From positions 62,001 to 126,000 of the forward strand of contig NZ_PVTI01000002.1 in NCBI RefSeq assembly GCF_003002895.1: a DNA stretch of 64,000 nucleotides, read 5' to 3'. Positions within the stretch are counted from its first letter, which is position 1, and every line of letters starts with the position of its first letter. The notes under the pieces are model-generated. The model ran no database searches. It saw only the letters and a list, made by a program, of their open reading frames with translations, and had not been told where the DNA came from. Below are positions 17,063 through 25,289 of this stretch, piece by piece. Source of the DNA: Knoellia remsis. GTDB lineage: Bacteria; Actinomycetota; Actinomycetes; Actinomycetales; Dermatophilaceae. Position numbers and translations under genes: made by a program.

Positions 17063-17698
17063 ATGAGCGACTACGAGATCCCCCGCCCCACCTCCGGTGA
17101 CGTCGTCGAGCTCATCCTCGACGACCACCGCACCTTCGAAGACCTGCTGCGCGAGTGCCGCCGCCCCGACGTCGACCGCGCCGCTGCCCGCGAGGCGCTG
17201 TCCGCGATCCTCGTCGCGCACGCCGAGGCCGAGGAGGACGAGGTCTACCCGGAGCTGCGCAAGAGCCGCGCCATCGGCGAGCACGAGGAGGAGCACGGCG
17301 AGGAGGAGCACGCCGAGATCCTCGAGGCCCTCGAGGCGTTCCTCGAGGCCAAGGGCACCGACACCGACAAGTACGACTCCGCCCTCGAAGAGCTCGCCAC
17401 CGCGGTGAACCACCACGACAACGAGGAGGAGCAGACGATCCTCGCGCCGGCCCGTGTCGACGTGTCCCAGGAACGGCGCGACGAGCTCGGCGTCGCCTTC
17501 GCCACCCGGCGCAACCAGCTCCTCGAGGAGGGCGCCGGCAGCCTCGACCAGGTGCGATCGCTGCTCAAGAAGGCCGAGAAGGAGGGCGTCATCGCCTCCG
17601 AGGACGCCCGCGAGAAGGCCGACGACATCAAGGCCGACGCCAAGGAGGAGGCCAAGGAGGTCGAGGAGGCCTCCAAGGAGAAGGCCAAGAAGTCCTGA
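17063..17698 (+). CDS. Hemerythrin HHE-domain protein with lysine/alanine-rich tail
   Basis: 211 residues. The N-terminal two thirds is a four-helix hemerythrin-like domain with the iron-ligand spacing His...HxxxE: LILDDHRTFEDLL, VAHAEAEEDEVYPEL, EHGEEEHAEILE and NHHDNEEEQTILAP. The last ~50 residues are a charged helix (EDAREKADDIKADAKEEAK). Such proteins bind diiron and are linked to O2, NO or oxidative-stress sensing; the exact role is unknown. It is a single gene ended by a strong hairpin. Confidence 0.88.
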   Translation: MSDYEIPRPTSGDVVELILDDHRTFEDLLRECRRPDVDRAAAREALSAILVAHAEAEEDEVYPELRKSRAIGEHEEEHGEEEHAEILEALEAFLEAKGTDTDKYDSALEELATAVNHHDNEEEQTILAPARVDVSQERRDELGVAFATRRNQLLEEGAGSLDQVRSLLKKAEKEGVIASEDAREKADDIKADAKEEAKEVEEASKEKAKKS

Positions 17699-17732
17699 CC
17701 CGATCCGGGTCGAACACGGTGACGACCCGTGA

Positions 17733-17771
17733 GAGGTATGCCGGCCGCGCGCAGTGCGGCCGGCATACCTC
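17733..17771. terminator. Perfect 16-bp hairpin built from inverted GTATGCCG copies
   Basis: GAGGTATGCCGGCCGC and its exact reverse complement flank a 7-nt loop. Each arm contains one copy of the GTATGCCG word found all over the chromosome. The position after the hemerythrin gene and before the coaD promoter suggests a terminator. Confidence 0.75.
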
Positions 17772-17800
17772 GTCGTCGGCGAGCCTTCGCCGTCGTCCCC

Positions 17801-17806
17801 TAGGGT
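17801..17806 (+). promoter_or_regulatory. -10 box of leaderless promoter (coaD)
   Basis: TAGGGT ends 7 nt before GTG 17814, favouring it over GTG 17805, which overlaps the box. Confidence 0.45.
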
Positions 17807-17813
17807 GGCGAGC

Positions 17814-18314
17814 GTGAGCGAGCAGATCAGGCGAGCCGTGTGCCCCGGGTCCTACGACCCCGTCACCGTCGGGCACCTCGACGTCATCGAGCGTGCCGCC
17901 GCGCTCTACGACGAGGTCGTCGTCGCGGTCCTGCACAACCCCGCCAAGCAGGGCACGTTCACCGTCGACGAGCGGATCGCGTTCATCGAGAACGCCCTCG
18001 CGCCCGAAGTGCGCGAGCGGGTGCGGGTCGAGCCCTTCGCCGGACGGTTGCTCGTCGACGTGTGCCGCGACGTCGAGGCCGACGTCATCGTCAAGGGCCT
18101 GCGCGGCGGCACCGACTTCGCCTACGAGCTGCCGATGGCGCTGATGAACCGCCACCTCACCGGCGTCGAGACCGTGTTCCTCCCGGGCGCTCCCGAGTTC
18201 GAGCACGTGTCGAGCTCGCTCGTGAAGGAGGTCGCGAAGTTCGGCGGCGACGTCACCGGGCTCGTCCCCGACGACGTCCTGCGCGCCCTCACGGAGAAGC
18301 TGGCCGAGGGCTGA
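17814..18314 (+). CDS. coaD: Phosphopantetheine adenylyltransferase CoaD
   Basis: Penultimate step of CoA synthesis: 4'-phosphopantetheine plus ATP gives dephospho-CoA. 166 residues, the normal length. The N-terminal AVCPGSYDPVTVGHLDVIERA has the (T/S)xxH-type nucleotidyltransferase motif (GHLDVI). The C-terminal FEHVSSSLVKEVAKFGGDV matches the ISSSLVKE block. KGLRGGTDFAYELPMALMN is the substrate-binding region. Confidence 0.96.
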   Translation: MSEQIRRAVCPGSYDPVTVGHLDVIERAAALYDEVVVAVLHNPAKQGTFTVDERIAFIENALAPEVRERVRVEPFAGRLLVDVCRDVEADVIVKGLRGGTDFAYELPMALMNRHLTGVETVFLPGAPEFEHVSSSLVKEVAKFGGDVTGLVPDDVLRALTEKLAEG

Positions 18315-18497
18315 CCGGCGCCTGACCGGCAGCCGCAGCGGCAGCCACCCCGGCAGGGGAGCGCGGGTCCCATGCTCTGCATGGGCCGGCATACCGACCG
18401 CATTTGGGAAGCGACCACACGCTCCGGTACCGTTGCTCCTCGGTCTGCGTCTGCCGTGACGACGGGCCGAACCACTCGACTTCGTACGGCAAGGGCA

Positions 18498-19079
18498 ATG
18501 ACTCGTCTCGATCCCCGTTCCCCTCTGGTGCTCGACACCAAGGAGGTGGGCCGGCGACCCGGTTCGATGGCGGAGCTCACCCGCGAGGTCGAGGCACCAG
18601 CCGGTTTCGGCACGGAGGTGCTGCAGGTCGCCGAAGGGGAGCCCCTCTTCGTCGACGTGCGGCTCGAGTCCGTCGTCGAGGGCGTCCTGGTCACCGGTTC
18701 GGTGCGAGGCACGGCGACCGGCGCCTGCGTGCGGTGCCTGGACCCGATCAGCCACGACGTGGACGCTCGGTTCCAGGAGCTGTTCGCCTACGCCGATCGG
18801 GGAGCCCACCGCGAAGAGGTGGGGGACGAGGATGCAGCCGAGGAGTACAGGATCGAGGACGGTCTGATCGACCTCGAGCCGGTGCTCCGGGATGCGGTGG
18901 TTCCCCAGCTGCCGTTCCAGCCCGTATGCCGTCCCGACTGTCCCGGGTTGTGTTCCGTCTGTGGAGCGCACCTCGCGGACGACCCCGGACACGCACACGA
19001 GCAGATCGACCCCAGGTGGGCGGCCCTGAAGGACCTCGCGTCCGACCCGTCCACACCGCAGAACTCAGAGAGGACCTGA
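18498..19079 (+). CDS. DUF177 (YceD-like) protein
   Basis: 193 residues. Conserved C-terminal QPVCRPDCPGLCSVCGAHL forms a four-Cys zinc-like knuckle, and CVRCLDPI lies in the middle. DUF177 proteins are encoded immediately before rpmF in most bacteria; they are implicated in 23S rRNA/ribosome assembly in plants and bacteria. ATG 18498 has AAGGGC just upstream. The leader between coaD and this gene (18315-18497) holds one GTATGCCG copy and a possible TACCGT -10 near 18427. The gene ends one base before rpmF. Confidence 0.9.
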   Translation: MTRLDPRSPLVLDTKEVGRRPGSMAELTREVEAPAGFGTEVLQVAEGEPLFVDVRLESVVEGVLVTGSVRGTATGACVRCLDPISHDVDARFQELFAYADRGAHREEVGDEDAAEEYRIEDGLIDLEPVLRDAVVPQLPFQPVCRPDCPGLCSVCGAHLADDPGHAHEQIDPRWAALKDLASDPSTPQNSERT

Positions 19080-19080
19080 C

Positions 19081-19275
19081 GTGGCTGTTCCGAAGCGGAA
19101 GACGTCGCGCTCCAACACCCGCTCGCGCCGCGCCAACTGGAAGGCGACGCCGGTCACCCTGACCACGTGCCCCCAGTGCAAGGCCCCGACGCAGCCGCAC
19201 GTCGCGTGCCCGTCGTGCGGGACGTACAACGGCCGCCACTACGGCGTCGCCGAGCGCACCGAGCACCAGGGCTGA
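19081..19275 (+). CDS. rpmF: 50S ribosomal protein bL32
   Basis: 64 residues. [20 protein letters not shown] is the classic N-terminus. The four cysteines (TCPQCK and ACPSCG) make this the zinc-binding C+ form of L32. GTG start directly after the DUF177 stop. Confidence 0.97.
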   Translation: MAVPKRKTSRSNTRSRRANWKATPVTLTTCPQCKAPTQPHVACPSCGTYNGRHYGVAERTEHQG

Positions 19276-19286
19276 CCCACCCCGCC

Positions 19287-20060
19287 ATGGGGAGGGGCTC
19301 CACCGGGGCGGGGTCGCTGACCCCCAGGCGCCCTGTCGCCGAGCTCCACCAGCACCTCCTCGAGGTCACCGGTGGAGCCGTCGACGAGGCGCTGCTCCTG
19401 CGTGCCCTGACCCACCGCTCGTTCGCGTACGAGAGCGGCGGACTGCCGCACAACGAACGTCTCGAGTTCCTCGGTGACGCCGTCCTCGGGCTCGTCGTGA
19501 CGGACACGCTCTACACGACCCACCCGGACCTCTCCGAGGGTCAGCTCGCCAAGCTGCGCGCCGCCGTCGTCAACATGCGGGCGCTTGCCGAGGTCGGTCG
19601 GACCCTCGGCCTGGGGGACTACCTCCACCTCGGCCGCGGTGAGGAGTCCACGGGCGGTCGGGACAAGGACTCGATCCTCGCCGACACCGTCGAAGCCGTC
19701 ATCGGCGCGACCTTCTCGAGCGCCGGCATGACGGCCGCGACCGCGCTCGTGCACCACCTGCTCGACCCGCTCATGGCCCACTCCGCCACCCTCGGCGCCG
19801 GCCTGGACTGGAAGACCAGCCTGCAGGAGATCTGCGCCCTGCACGGCGTGGGCCCCGTCGAGTACGTCATCGCCGACGACGGCCCCGAGCACGCCAAGAC
19901 CTTCGAGGCCCGGGTCCTCGTCGACGGCGTCCCTCACGGTGCCGGGGTCGGCCGCACGAAGAAGGACGCCGAGCAGAAGGCCGCGGCCGAGGCCTGGAAG
20001 ACCCTCAGCGACCGCCACGGTGACGGGGCCTCGACGGCCCCGCTGCCGGACGCCGACTGA
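19287..20060 (+). CDS. rnc: Ribonuclease III
   Basis: Double-strand-specific endoribonuclease for rRNA and mRNA processing. 257 residues. The RIII signature is [16 protein letters not shown], and the second acidic cluster (DTVEAVIGA) supplies catalytic Asp/Glu. The C-terminal dsRNA-binding domain ends with [19 protein letters not shown]. The start at ATG 19287 is 11 nt after rpmF; the frame is open further upstream inside rpmF. Confidence 0.95.
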   Translation: MGRGSTGAGSLTPRRPVAELHQHLLEVTGGAVDEALLLRALTHRSFAYESGGLPHNERLEFLGDAVLGLVVTDTLYTTHPDLSEGQLAKLRAAVVNMRALAEVGRTLGLGDYLHLGRGEESTGGRDKDSILADTVEAVIGATFSSAGMTAATALVHHLLDPLMAHSATLGAGLDWKTSLQEICALHGVGPVEYVIADDGPEHAKTFEARVLVDGVPHGAGVGRTKKDAEQKAAAEAWKTLSDRHGDGASTAPLPDAD

Positions 20061-20112
20061 CCGACGCTCGACTGTCCCACCGGACCGACCCGACGAGACG
20101 CGAGGTGACGCC

Positions 20113-20979
20113 GTGCCCGAGCTGCCCGAGGTCGAGGTCGTCCGCCGCGGCCTCGCCGACCACGTCGTCGGCCGGACCATCACCGGCGCGACGTTCCTCG
20201 GTGCACGCGTGGCCCGCCGGCACGTCCCCGGCCCGGTCGACCTCGCCGACCGCATCACCGGCCTGACCGTCGCGCAGGCCCGCCGTCGCGGCAAGTATCT
20301 CTGGCTCGTTCTCGCCGAGCCCGCAACCGGTGCTGCCGCCGCCGGCCTCATCGTCCACCTCGGCATGAGCGGTCAGCTGCTCGTCGAACCCTCGGACGCC
20401 CCGGATGAGAAGCACCTGCACGCCCGGCTGACCTTCGCCGACGGCGACCCCGAGCTGCGCTTCGTCGACCAGCGCACCTTCGGCGGTTTCGCCCTCGACG
20501 ACCTCGACGACGACGGCGTGCCGCACCAGATCCGGCACATCGCGCCCGACCCGTTCGAGGACTCCTTCGACCAAGCGGCGGTCGTGCGGCGCATCAAGGC
20601 CAGCGACAGCGCGATCAAGCGCCAGCTGCTCCACCAGGGCGTCGTCTCCGGGATCGGCAACATCTATGCCGACGAGGCCCTGTGGCGTGCGGGTGTCCAC
20701 GGCGAGCGGCTCGGGAGCAGGCTGACCAAGCCGGTGATCTCGCGGGTCCTCGACCATGCGCGGGAGGTCATGAGCGCGGCTCTCGCGCAGGGCGGGACGA
20801 GCTTCGACGCGCTCTACGTCAACGTCAACGGCGCGAGCGGCTACTTCGACCGCTCACTGCATGCGTACGGCCGTGAAGGGGAGCCGTGCGACCGGTGCGG
20901 CACGCCGATGCGACGCGAGCAGTTCATGAACCGCTCATCGTTCTCGTGCCCGCGCTGCCAGCCGCGCCCACGCCGCTGA
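20113..20979 (+). CDS. mutM: Formamidopyrimidine-DNA glycosylase MutM/Fpg
   Basis: Bifunctional glycosylase/AP lyase removing 8-oxoG. 288 residues. After removal of the initiator Met the N-terminus is PELPEVE, with catalytic Pro2 and Glu3. GKYLWL holds the beta-elimination Lys. The H2TH region is [12 protein letters not shown], and the C-terminal zinc finger is CDRCGTPM...SFSCPRCQ. It follows rnc by 52 bp. Confidence 0.96.
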   Translation: MPELPEVEVVRRGLADHVVGRTITGATFLGARVARRHVPGPVDLADRITGLTVAQARRRGKYLWLVLAEPATGAAAAGLIVHLGMSGQLLVEPSDAPDEKHLHARLTFADGDPELRFVDQRTFGGFALDDLDDDGVPHQIRHIAPDPFEDSFDQAAVVRRIKASDSAIKRQLLHQGVVSGIGNIYADEALWRAGVHGERLGSRLTKPVISRVLDHAREVMSAALAQGGTSFDALYVNVNGASGYFDRSLHAYGREGEPCDRCGTPMRREQFMNRSSFSCPRCQPRPRR

Positions 20980-21069
20980 GCCACCGGCCCGCTCACCCCG
21001 CGGCGTTGAGCGCCCGGCCGCTCTTCCCGTGGCGCAGAGCGACCGGAGCGCGCATCCGCGGCGCGCACG

Positions 21070-23130
21070 TCACTTCGGGAGCGGGAGGTCCTTGAGGGTG
21101 ACCTGCTTCTTGGTATGCCGTTCGCTCAGGTCCGCGAACGCCTGCCGGATCGTCTTGGCGTAGAGGTGGGCGCCGACGAGGGAGGGGTGCAGCCCGTCGG
21201 ACTGCAGCTGGCCCTCGGTTCCCTCGACGGCGGCATCCCAGTCGGCGAGCGCCACGTTGCCCCGGCCCCGGGCGAGCTCGCGCAGGGCGGCGTTGTCGTC
21301 GGCGATGCGGCTCATCCGCCCGTGCAGCGTCACGAGGACGACCATCCGGTCCGGCCCGAGTGCGTCGAGGGTCTGGCGGGCGCGCCCGACGTCGACGCCC
21401 GCGTTCGTGCCGAGGGCGAGAACGACGGCGCGACGGTTGTCGTCGCCACGCTCGGTCACGGCGGCGAGGCCCTGGGACCACTGGCGGTTGGACTTCGCGT
21501 CGATGCGGATGCCGGGGAAGTAGTAGCGCAGGGCCTGCAGGCTGCCGACCATCATCGAGTCGCCGTAGGCGTCGATCTCGGCGCCCGTGGGCATGGTCCA
21601 GTCCTGTGTCACCGCCGCCGACGGGGCGTTTGACGCGCTGGCCGACGGCGCCGGCGCCGCCCCTGACGGGCTCGCGGATGCGGCCGGTGTCGGGGCTGCA
21701 TCAGCGGCGTTGGCCTCGAGCAGCTCCTGCACGCGGGTTCGGCCCGGCGCCGTGGCCAGGACGACGGCGAGGGCGATCGTGAGGACGGTGACCGCCGCCC
21801 AGGTGGCGCGCGCGGTGCGCGTACCGGCATACCGTAACCGCCGCAGCCCACGCTGCGCCGCGCTCCGGAAGCCGTGCTGACGGACGGGCGTCTCGACGAA
21901 GCGGAAGGAGAGGTCGGCGATGGCCACGGTGACGAGCACGGCCCACAGCCGGGACCAGAGGTAACCGTCGTCACCGCGCTGCGCCCACGCGAGGTCGGCC
22001 TCGATGATGAGGATGACCGGCCAGTGCCAGAGATAGAGGCCGTAGGAGCGCTGGCCGATCCAGCGCAGGACGGGCGCGTCGAGGACCGAGCGCAGGGGAG
22101 AGGGGCGGTCGACGACGCCGAGGACGAGGATGGCCGTGGCGAGCGAGGCGAGCAGGATGCCGCCGCGGAAGGTGAACGGCGTCGACTCGTCGAGGAGGGC
22201 GACGAGCGCGACGAGGACGAGCCCGGCGACGGCGAGCACGGGACGGCGGACTCGCTCCCACCGCCCGGTCGACGTCCAGGCACGGTGCGGCGCCGCCCAC
22301 GCGAAGGCCAGCGCGGCGCCGAGCATGAGCCCCATGAGGTGGGTGTCGGTGCCGTAGTAGACGCGCGTCGCACCCTCGGCCGGGTCGAAGCGCACCGCCA
22401 TGAGCACCGCCGAGCCGACGGCCAGTGTGACGGCGACGAGCGCACGCGCCCGCGCCGACGGCGCGAACCGCAGCAGCGCAAGCGCGACGAGCGGCCACAC
22501 GAGGTAGAACTGCTCCTCGACCGCCAGCGACCACAGGTTCATGAGCAGCTGCGGTGACGTGCTCTGGAAGTAGTCGGACCCGGCCGCGATCTCGAGCCAG
22601 TTGCTCGTGAAGGTCAGCGCGCCGAGGGCCTGCCGGCGGATCCCGACGAGCAGGTCGGCCTCGACGAGCCGGGCGATGAGGGCCACGGTCGGCACGAGGA
22701 CGAGGAGGGCGGGGAGGAGCCGGCGGGCGCGCCGCGTCCAGAACCCGCGCAGGTCGACGCGGCCCTCGCGGCGGTGCTCACGCACGAGCAGCGTGGTGAT
22801 GAGGAAGCCGGAGATGACGAAGAAGACGTCGACGCCGAGGAAGCCTCCCGGCAGCCACCGCGGGTCGAGGTGGAAGAGCAGGACGGCGATGATCGCCGCG
22901 GCCCGCAGGCCGTCGAGGCCGGGAAGGCGGCCACGCTCCCGTTCCGGGTGGCCGCCACTGTCGGCATCGACGAGCGAGCGGTGGCCGTCGAGCGCGGCAG
23001 GTGTGCCCACACCTGCATCGGCCGCGCCTGCGTCCTCTGCGGCTGCATCCGCTGCGGCTGCATCCGCTGCGGCTGCATCCGCTGCGGCTGCGCCCGCTGC
23101 GGCCCGTCCCGCCGGCGTCTCCACGCTCAT
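21070..23130 (-). CDS. AT3-family acyltransferase with C-terminal SGNH domain (OafA-like)
   Basis: 686 residues. After an alanine-rich repeat N-terminus (residues ~5-45), the acyltransferase-3 domain begins at GLDGLRAAAIIAVLLFHLD and runs through about ten membrane segments with FFVISGFLITTLL and SLAVEEQFYLVWPL. The extracytoplasmic C-terminal part (AEIDAYGDSMMVGSLQAL, later DGLHPSLVGAHLY) is an SGNH hydrolase-like domain with GDS and DxxH. It probably O-acetylates a surface polymer such as peptidoglycan or polysaccharide. Convergent with mutM. Confidence 0.88.
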   Translation of the reverse strand: MSVETPAGRAAAGAAAADAAAADAAAADAAAEDAGAADAGVGTPAALDGHRSLVDADSGGHPERERGRLPGLDGLRAAAIIAVLLFHLDPRWLPGGFLGVDVFFVISGFLITTLLVREHRREGRVDLRGFWTRRARRLLPALLVLVPTVALIARLVEADLLVGIRRQALGALTFTSNWLEIAAGSDYFQSTSPQLLMNLWSLAVEEQFYLVWPLVALALLRFAPSARARALVAVTLAVGSAVLMAVRFDPAEGATRVYYGTDTHLMGLMLGAALAFAWAAPHRAWTSTGRWERVRRPVLAVAGLVLVALVALLDESTPFTFRGGILLASLATAILVLGVVDRPSPLRSVLDAPVLRWIGQRSYGLYLWHWPVILIIEADLAWAQRGDDGYLWSRLWAVLVTVAIADLSFRFVETPVRQHGFRSAAQRGLRRLRYAGTRTARATWAAVTVLTIALAVVLATAPGRTRVQELLEANAADAAPTPAASASPSGAAPAPSASASNAPSAAVTQDWTMPTGAEIDAYGDSMMVGSLQALRYYFPGIRIDAKSNRQWSQGLAAVTERGDDNRRAVVLALGTNAGVDVGRARQTLDALGPDRMVVLVTLHGRMSRIADDNAALRELARGRGNVALADWDAAVEGTEGQLQSDGLHPSLVGAHLYAKTIRQAFADLSERHTKKQVTLKDLPLPK
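23041..23100 (+). repeat. 15-bp tandem repeat, four units, in acyltransferase N-terminus
   Basis: Units GGCTGCATCCGCTGC at 23041, 23056 and 23071, with a one-base variant at 23086. On the coding strand they give an Ala-Ala-Asp-Ala-Ala period, and degenerate copies continue on both sides. The in-frame unit length would let copy number vary without frameshift. Confidence 0.85.
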
Positions 23131-23136
23131 GCTGTC

Positions 23137-23142
23137 AGGTTA
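23137..23142 (-). promoter_or_regulatory. -10 box of leaderless promoter (acyltransferase)
   Basis: The minus-strand TAACCT ends 6 nt before the ATG at 23130. Confidence 0.45.
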
Positions 23143-23194
23143 TGGACCGCCACTGACAGCCCCGGGGAGGCGCGCGGAGGTCCGACCCGCGACC

Positions 23195-23200
23195 TACGAT
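23195..23200 (+). promoter_or_regulatory. -10 box of leaderless promoter (acyP)
   Basis: TACGAT ends 8 nt before ATG 23209. The same box precedes the chorismate mutase gene. Confidence 0.45.
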
Positions 23201-23208
23201 CGGGGCTT

Positions 23209-23532
23209 ATGGAGAACAGCCTCGACCCGACCGGTGACGGACTGCGCCCCACGCGCGTGACGATGTCGGTGCGCGGGCGGGTCCAGGGTGTGGGCTTCCG
23301 CTGGTGGACGCGGGCGCGCGCTCTCGAGCTCGGTCTCTCCGGCCATGCCCGCAACACCGACGACGGGCGCGTCGAGGTCGTCGCCCAGGGTCCGCGCGGT
23401 GCCGTGGCGCGACTCGTCGAGCTGCTGTCCGAGCAGCCGTCGACGATGCACCGCCCGGGGGAGGTCACGTCGGCGTCGACGCCCGTCGAGAGCGAGCCCC
23501 GCCCGGACCTCACCGGCTTCGTCGAGAGGTGA
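23209..23532 (+). CDS. acyP: Acylphosphatase
   Basis: 107 residues. The catalytic block is SVRGRVQGVGFRWWTRARA: the GxVQGVxFR loop with the phosphate-binding Arg. The catalytic Asn follows in GHARNTDDGRVEVVAQG. It hydrolyses acyl phosphates such as carbamoyl phosphate. The N-terminal ~15 residues before TRVTMSV are longer than usual. acyP upstream of smc is the common actinobacterial order. Confidence 0.92.
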   Translation: MENSLDPTGDGLRPTRVTMSVRGRVQGVGFRWWTRARALELGLSGHARNTDDGRVEVVAQGPRGAVARLVELLSEQPSTMHRPGEVTSASTPVESEPRPDLTGFVER

Positions 23533-23604
23533 GGGTGCGCGTGAGGGCGCGCGGACGGCATACCGGCTCGTGGGACACCGGACCGGGCCCGCCGGTGACG
23601 TTCC

Positions 23605-23610
23605 TACGAT
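23605..23610 (+). promoter_or_regulatory. -10 box of leaderless promoter (chorismate mutase)
   Basis: TACGAT ends 7 nt before ATG 23618. Confidence 0.45.
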
Positions 23611-23617
23611 GGGGCCC

Positions 23618-23905
23618 ATGAGCGAGGTCCCACCCGAGCTGGCCCGGCTGCGGTCGAGCATCGACAACATCGACGCGGCCCTCGTGCACCTGCTCGCCGA
23701 GCGCTTCAAGTGCACCCAGCGCGTGGGCGAGCTCAAGGCGGAGATGGGTATGCCGCCCGCGGACCCCGCGCGCGAGGAGCGGCAGGTCGCGCGGTTGCGC
23801 GCCCTCGCGGACGAGAGCGGGCTGGACCCGGAGTTCGCGGAGAAGTTCATCAACTTCGTCATCGCCGAGGTCATCCACCACCACGAGCGCATCGCCGGCA
23901 CCTGA
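23618..23905 (+). CDS. Chorismate mutase, AroQ type
   Basis: 95 residues, all helical. LARLRSSIDNIDAALVHLLAERFK matches AroQ helix 1 with the active-site Arg, VGELKAEMGMPPADPAREE the second helix, and the C-terminal FINFVIAEVIHHHERI the third. It converts chorismate to prephenate for Phe/Tyr synthesis. As a monofunctional cytoplasmic form with no signal peptide it may depend on DAHP synthase for full activity, as known for the mycobacterial homologue. Confidence 0.88.
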   Translation: MSEVPPELARLRSSIDNIDAALVHLLAERFKCTQRVGELKAEMGMPPADPAREERQVARLRALADESGLDPEFAEKFINFVIAEVIHHHERIAGT

Positions 23906-23929
23906 CGGCGTCTCCTGCTCGCCTTCCCC

Positions 23930-24005
23930 CTTTCCCGCCTGATCACGGGACCGGGGTGTTCGTGTCGGAACCGTTCCGCCCCGAACACCCCGCTTCCGCC
24001 ACGAA
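23930..24005 (+). repeat. Left 76-bp inverted repeat flanking the AbiEi-like gene
   Basis: The reverse complement of 25062-25137 with about 6 mismatches. It contains an imperfect palindrome (GGTGTTCGTGTCGGAAC/GTTCCGCCCCGAACACC) and, at its outer end, TTTCCCGCCTGATCACGG. It starts 24 bp after the chorismate mutase stop. Confidence 0.85.
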
Positions 24006-24030
24006 CCCCCGGCCCGGGCGCACACGTCGC

Positions 24031-24069
24031 TTGTCCACAGGGCACGACTCCCGGCGGCGGTTGTCCACA
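24031..24069 (+). promoter_or_regulatory. Two DnaA-box-like TTGTCCACA words, 30 bp apart
   Basis: TTGTCCACAG occurs exactly at 24031 and 24061. It equals the actinobacterial DnaA box. The pair sits between the left inverted repeat and the AbiEi-like gene and could be an operator. Only two copies are present, so this is not an origin. Confidence 0.5.
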
Positions 24070-24122
24070 GATCCCGAGCATGGGGTGGCGATGCGTCATC
24101 CGACGGACTGAAGGTCGGTCCC

Positions 24123-25040
24123 ATGAAGCTCGACGACAACCTCCTCGCCATCGCCGCGACGCAACGCGGCATGTTCACGACGTCGCAGGCTCGTGGCGTC
24201 GGGCTGGACCGCAAGGGGCTCACCGCCGCGGTCGCTTGCCGACTGTTGTTGCATCCGGCGCGCGGTCTGTATGCCGTGGCGCACCTTGTCGACACCGACC
24301 CGGCCGTCTGGCACGGTCACCTCGCGACGGGCGCGCACCTCATCTACGAGAACGCCGCACTGACCGGTGTCACTGCCGTCCTGGCGCACGATCTGCCGGT
24401 CTGGGGGTGCCCGCTCGACCGGCCGGCCATCGCACGGGAGACCGCTCGTAGGGTCGGGACCAAACCGTTCCGCGTGCGGCCGCGAGAAATGGGGCGCACG
24501 GTGGAATCCCCTTGGGGCCCAACGGTTCCCCTCGCCGACGCCCTCGTCCAGCTCGCGGTCGACCACGGCATCGTGCAGGGCGTGGTCTCTGCCGATGCGG
24601 CCCTGCACCGGAAGTTGGTCACGGTGGACGAGCTGACGGCGGCCGTCGCATCCGTCGAACACTGGCCACGGTCGAGCCGACCCCGCGCGATGCTGACGTT
24701 CGTCGACCCGCAGTGCGAGTCCGTGGCAGAAAGCCGCGCACGCGTTGAGTTCCTGACGCACGGCATACGGGTCGTCTCACAGGTCGTCGTCCGGAGGCGG
24801 GACGGATCGATGATCGGACGCGCGGACTTCGGCGTGGAGGGCACAGACGTACTGGTCGAGATCGACGGCAAGGTCAAGTACGCCGACGGCGACCCCGAGG
24901 TGCTGTGGCGCGAGAAGCGACGCGAAGACGACATGCGTGCCGAGGGCAAGATCTTCGTGAGAGTGACGTGGGCCGATCTGGAGGTCTCGGGTCGAGCGTC
25001 GGCGAAGGTGCGACGGGCCCTGCGCGACCGGGCGGCGTGA
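24123..25040 (+). CDS. AbiEi-like / DUF559-type protein with PD-(D/E)xK-like core
   Basis: 305 residues. The N-terminal ~90 residues resemble the AbiEi antitoxin winged-helix region (IAATQRGMFTTSQARGVGLD, then LLHPARGLYAVA). The C-terminal part has GRADFGVEGTDVLVEIDGKVKY, giving D...E-x-K as in the Vsr/DUF559 nuclease fold. No AbiEii partner is adjacent. Such solitary genes are frequent in actinobacteria and their function is not established. The ORF, with AAGGTCGG as RBS, is enclosed by 76-bp inverted repeats, suggesting a cassette that moves or recombines as a unit. Confidence 0.8.
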   Translation: MKLDDNLLAIAATQRGMFTTSQARGVGLDRKGLTAAVACRLLLHPARGLYAVAHLVDTDPAVWHGHLATGAHLIYENAALTGVTAVLAHDLPVWGCPLDRPAIARETARRVGTKPFRVRPREMGRTVESPWGPTVPLADALVQLAVDHGIVQGVVSADAALHRKLVTVDELTAAVASVEHWPRSSRPRAMLTFVDPQCESVAESRARVEFLTHGIRVVSQVVVRRRDGSMIGRADFGVEGTDVLVEIDGKVKYADGDPEVLWREKRREDDMRAEGKIFVRVTWADLEVSGRASAKVRRALRDRAA

Positions 25041-25061
25041 CGGCCGGCGGGCGCCTGGAAC

Positions 25062-25137
25062 TTCGTGGCGGCAGCGCGGTGTTCGTGGCGGAACAGTTCC
25101 GCCACGAACACCCCGGTTCCGTGATCAGGCGGGAAAG
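25062..25137 (-). repeat. Right 76-bp inverted repeat flanking the AbiEi-like gene
   Basis: It contains a perfect 17-bp palindrome (GGTGTTCGTGGCGGAAC, one central base, then its complement). It is about 92% identical to the inverted copy at 23930-24005. The remaining 150 bp to smc show no gene. Confidence 0.85.
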
Positions 25138-25289
25138 AGGGCAGGTCTCAGGAGTCGCAGGAACCACACGCGTCACAGGCATCACCGGGCGCCCGTCGCG
25201 TCCCGAGAGCGCCCTGACCCCGCCGGTACAGTGAGCGCTCGACCTGCACCCCGTGCAGCCCGCCGTCCCCGAGCACCGAGAGCCACCGC

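Noticed and set aside
24031-24069. DnaA-box pair as a replication origin
   Set aside because: Only two boxes, no AT-rich region, and no dnaA, dnaN or parAB genes nearby.
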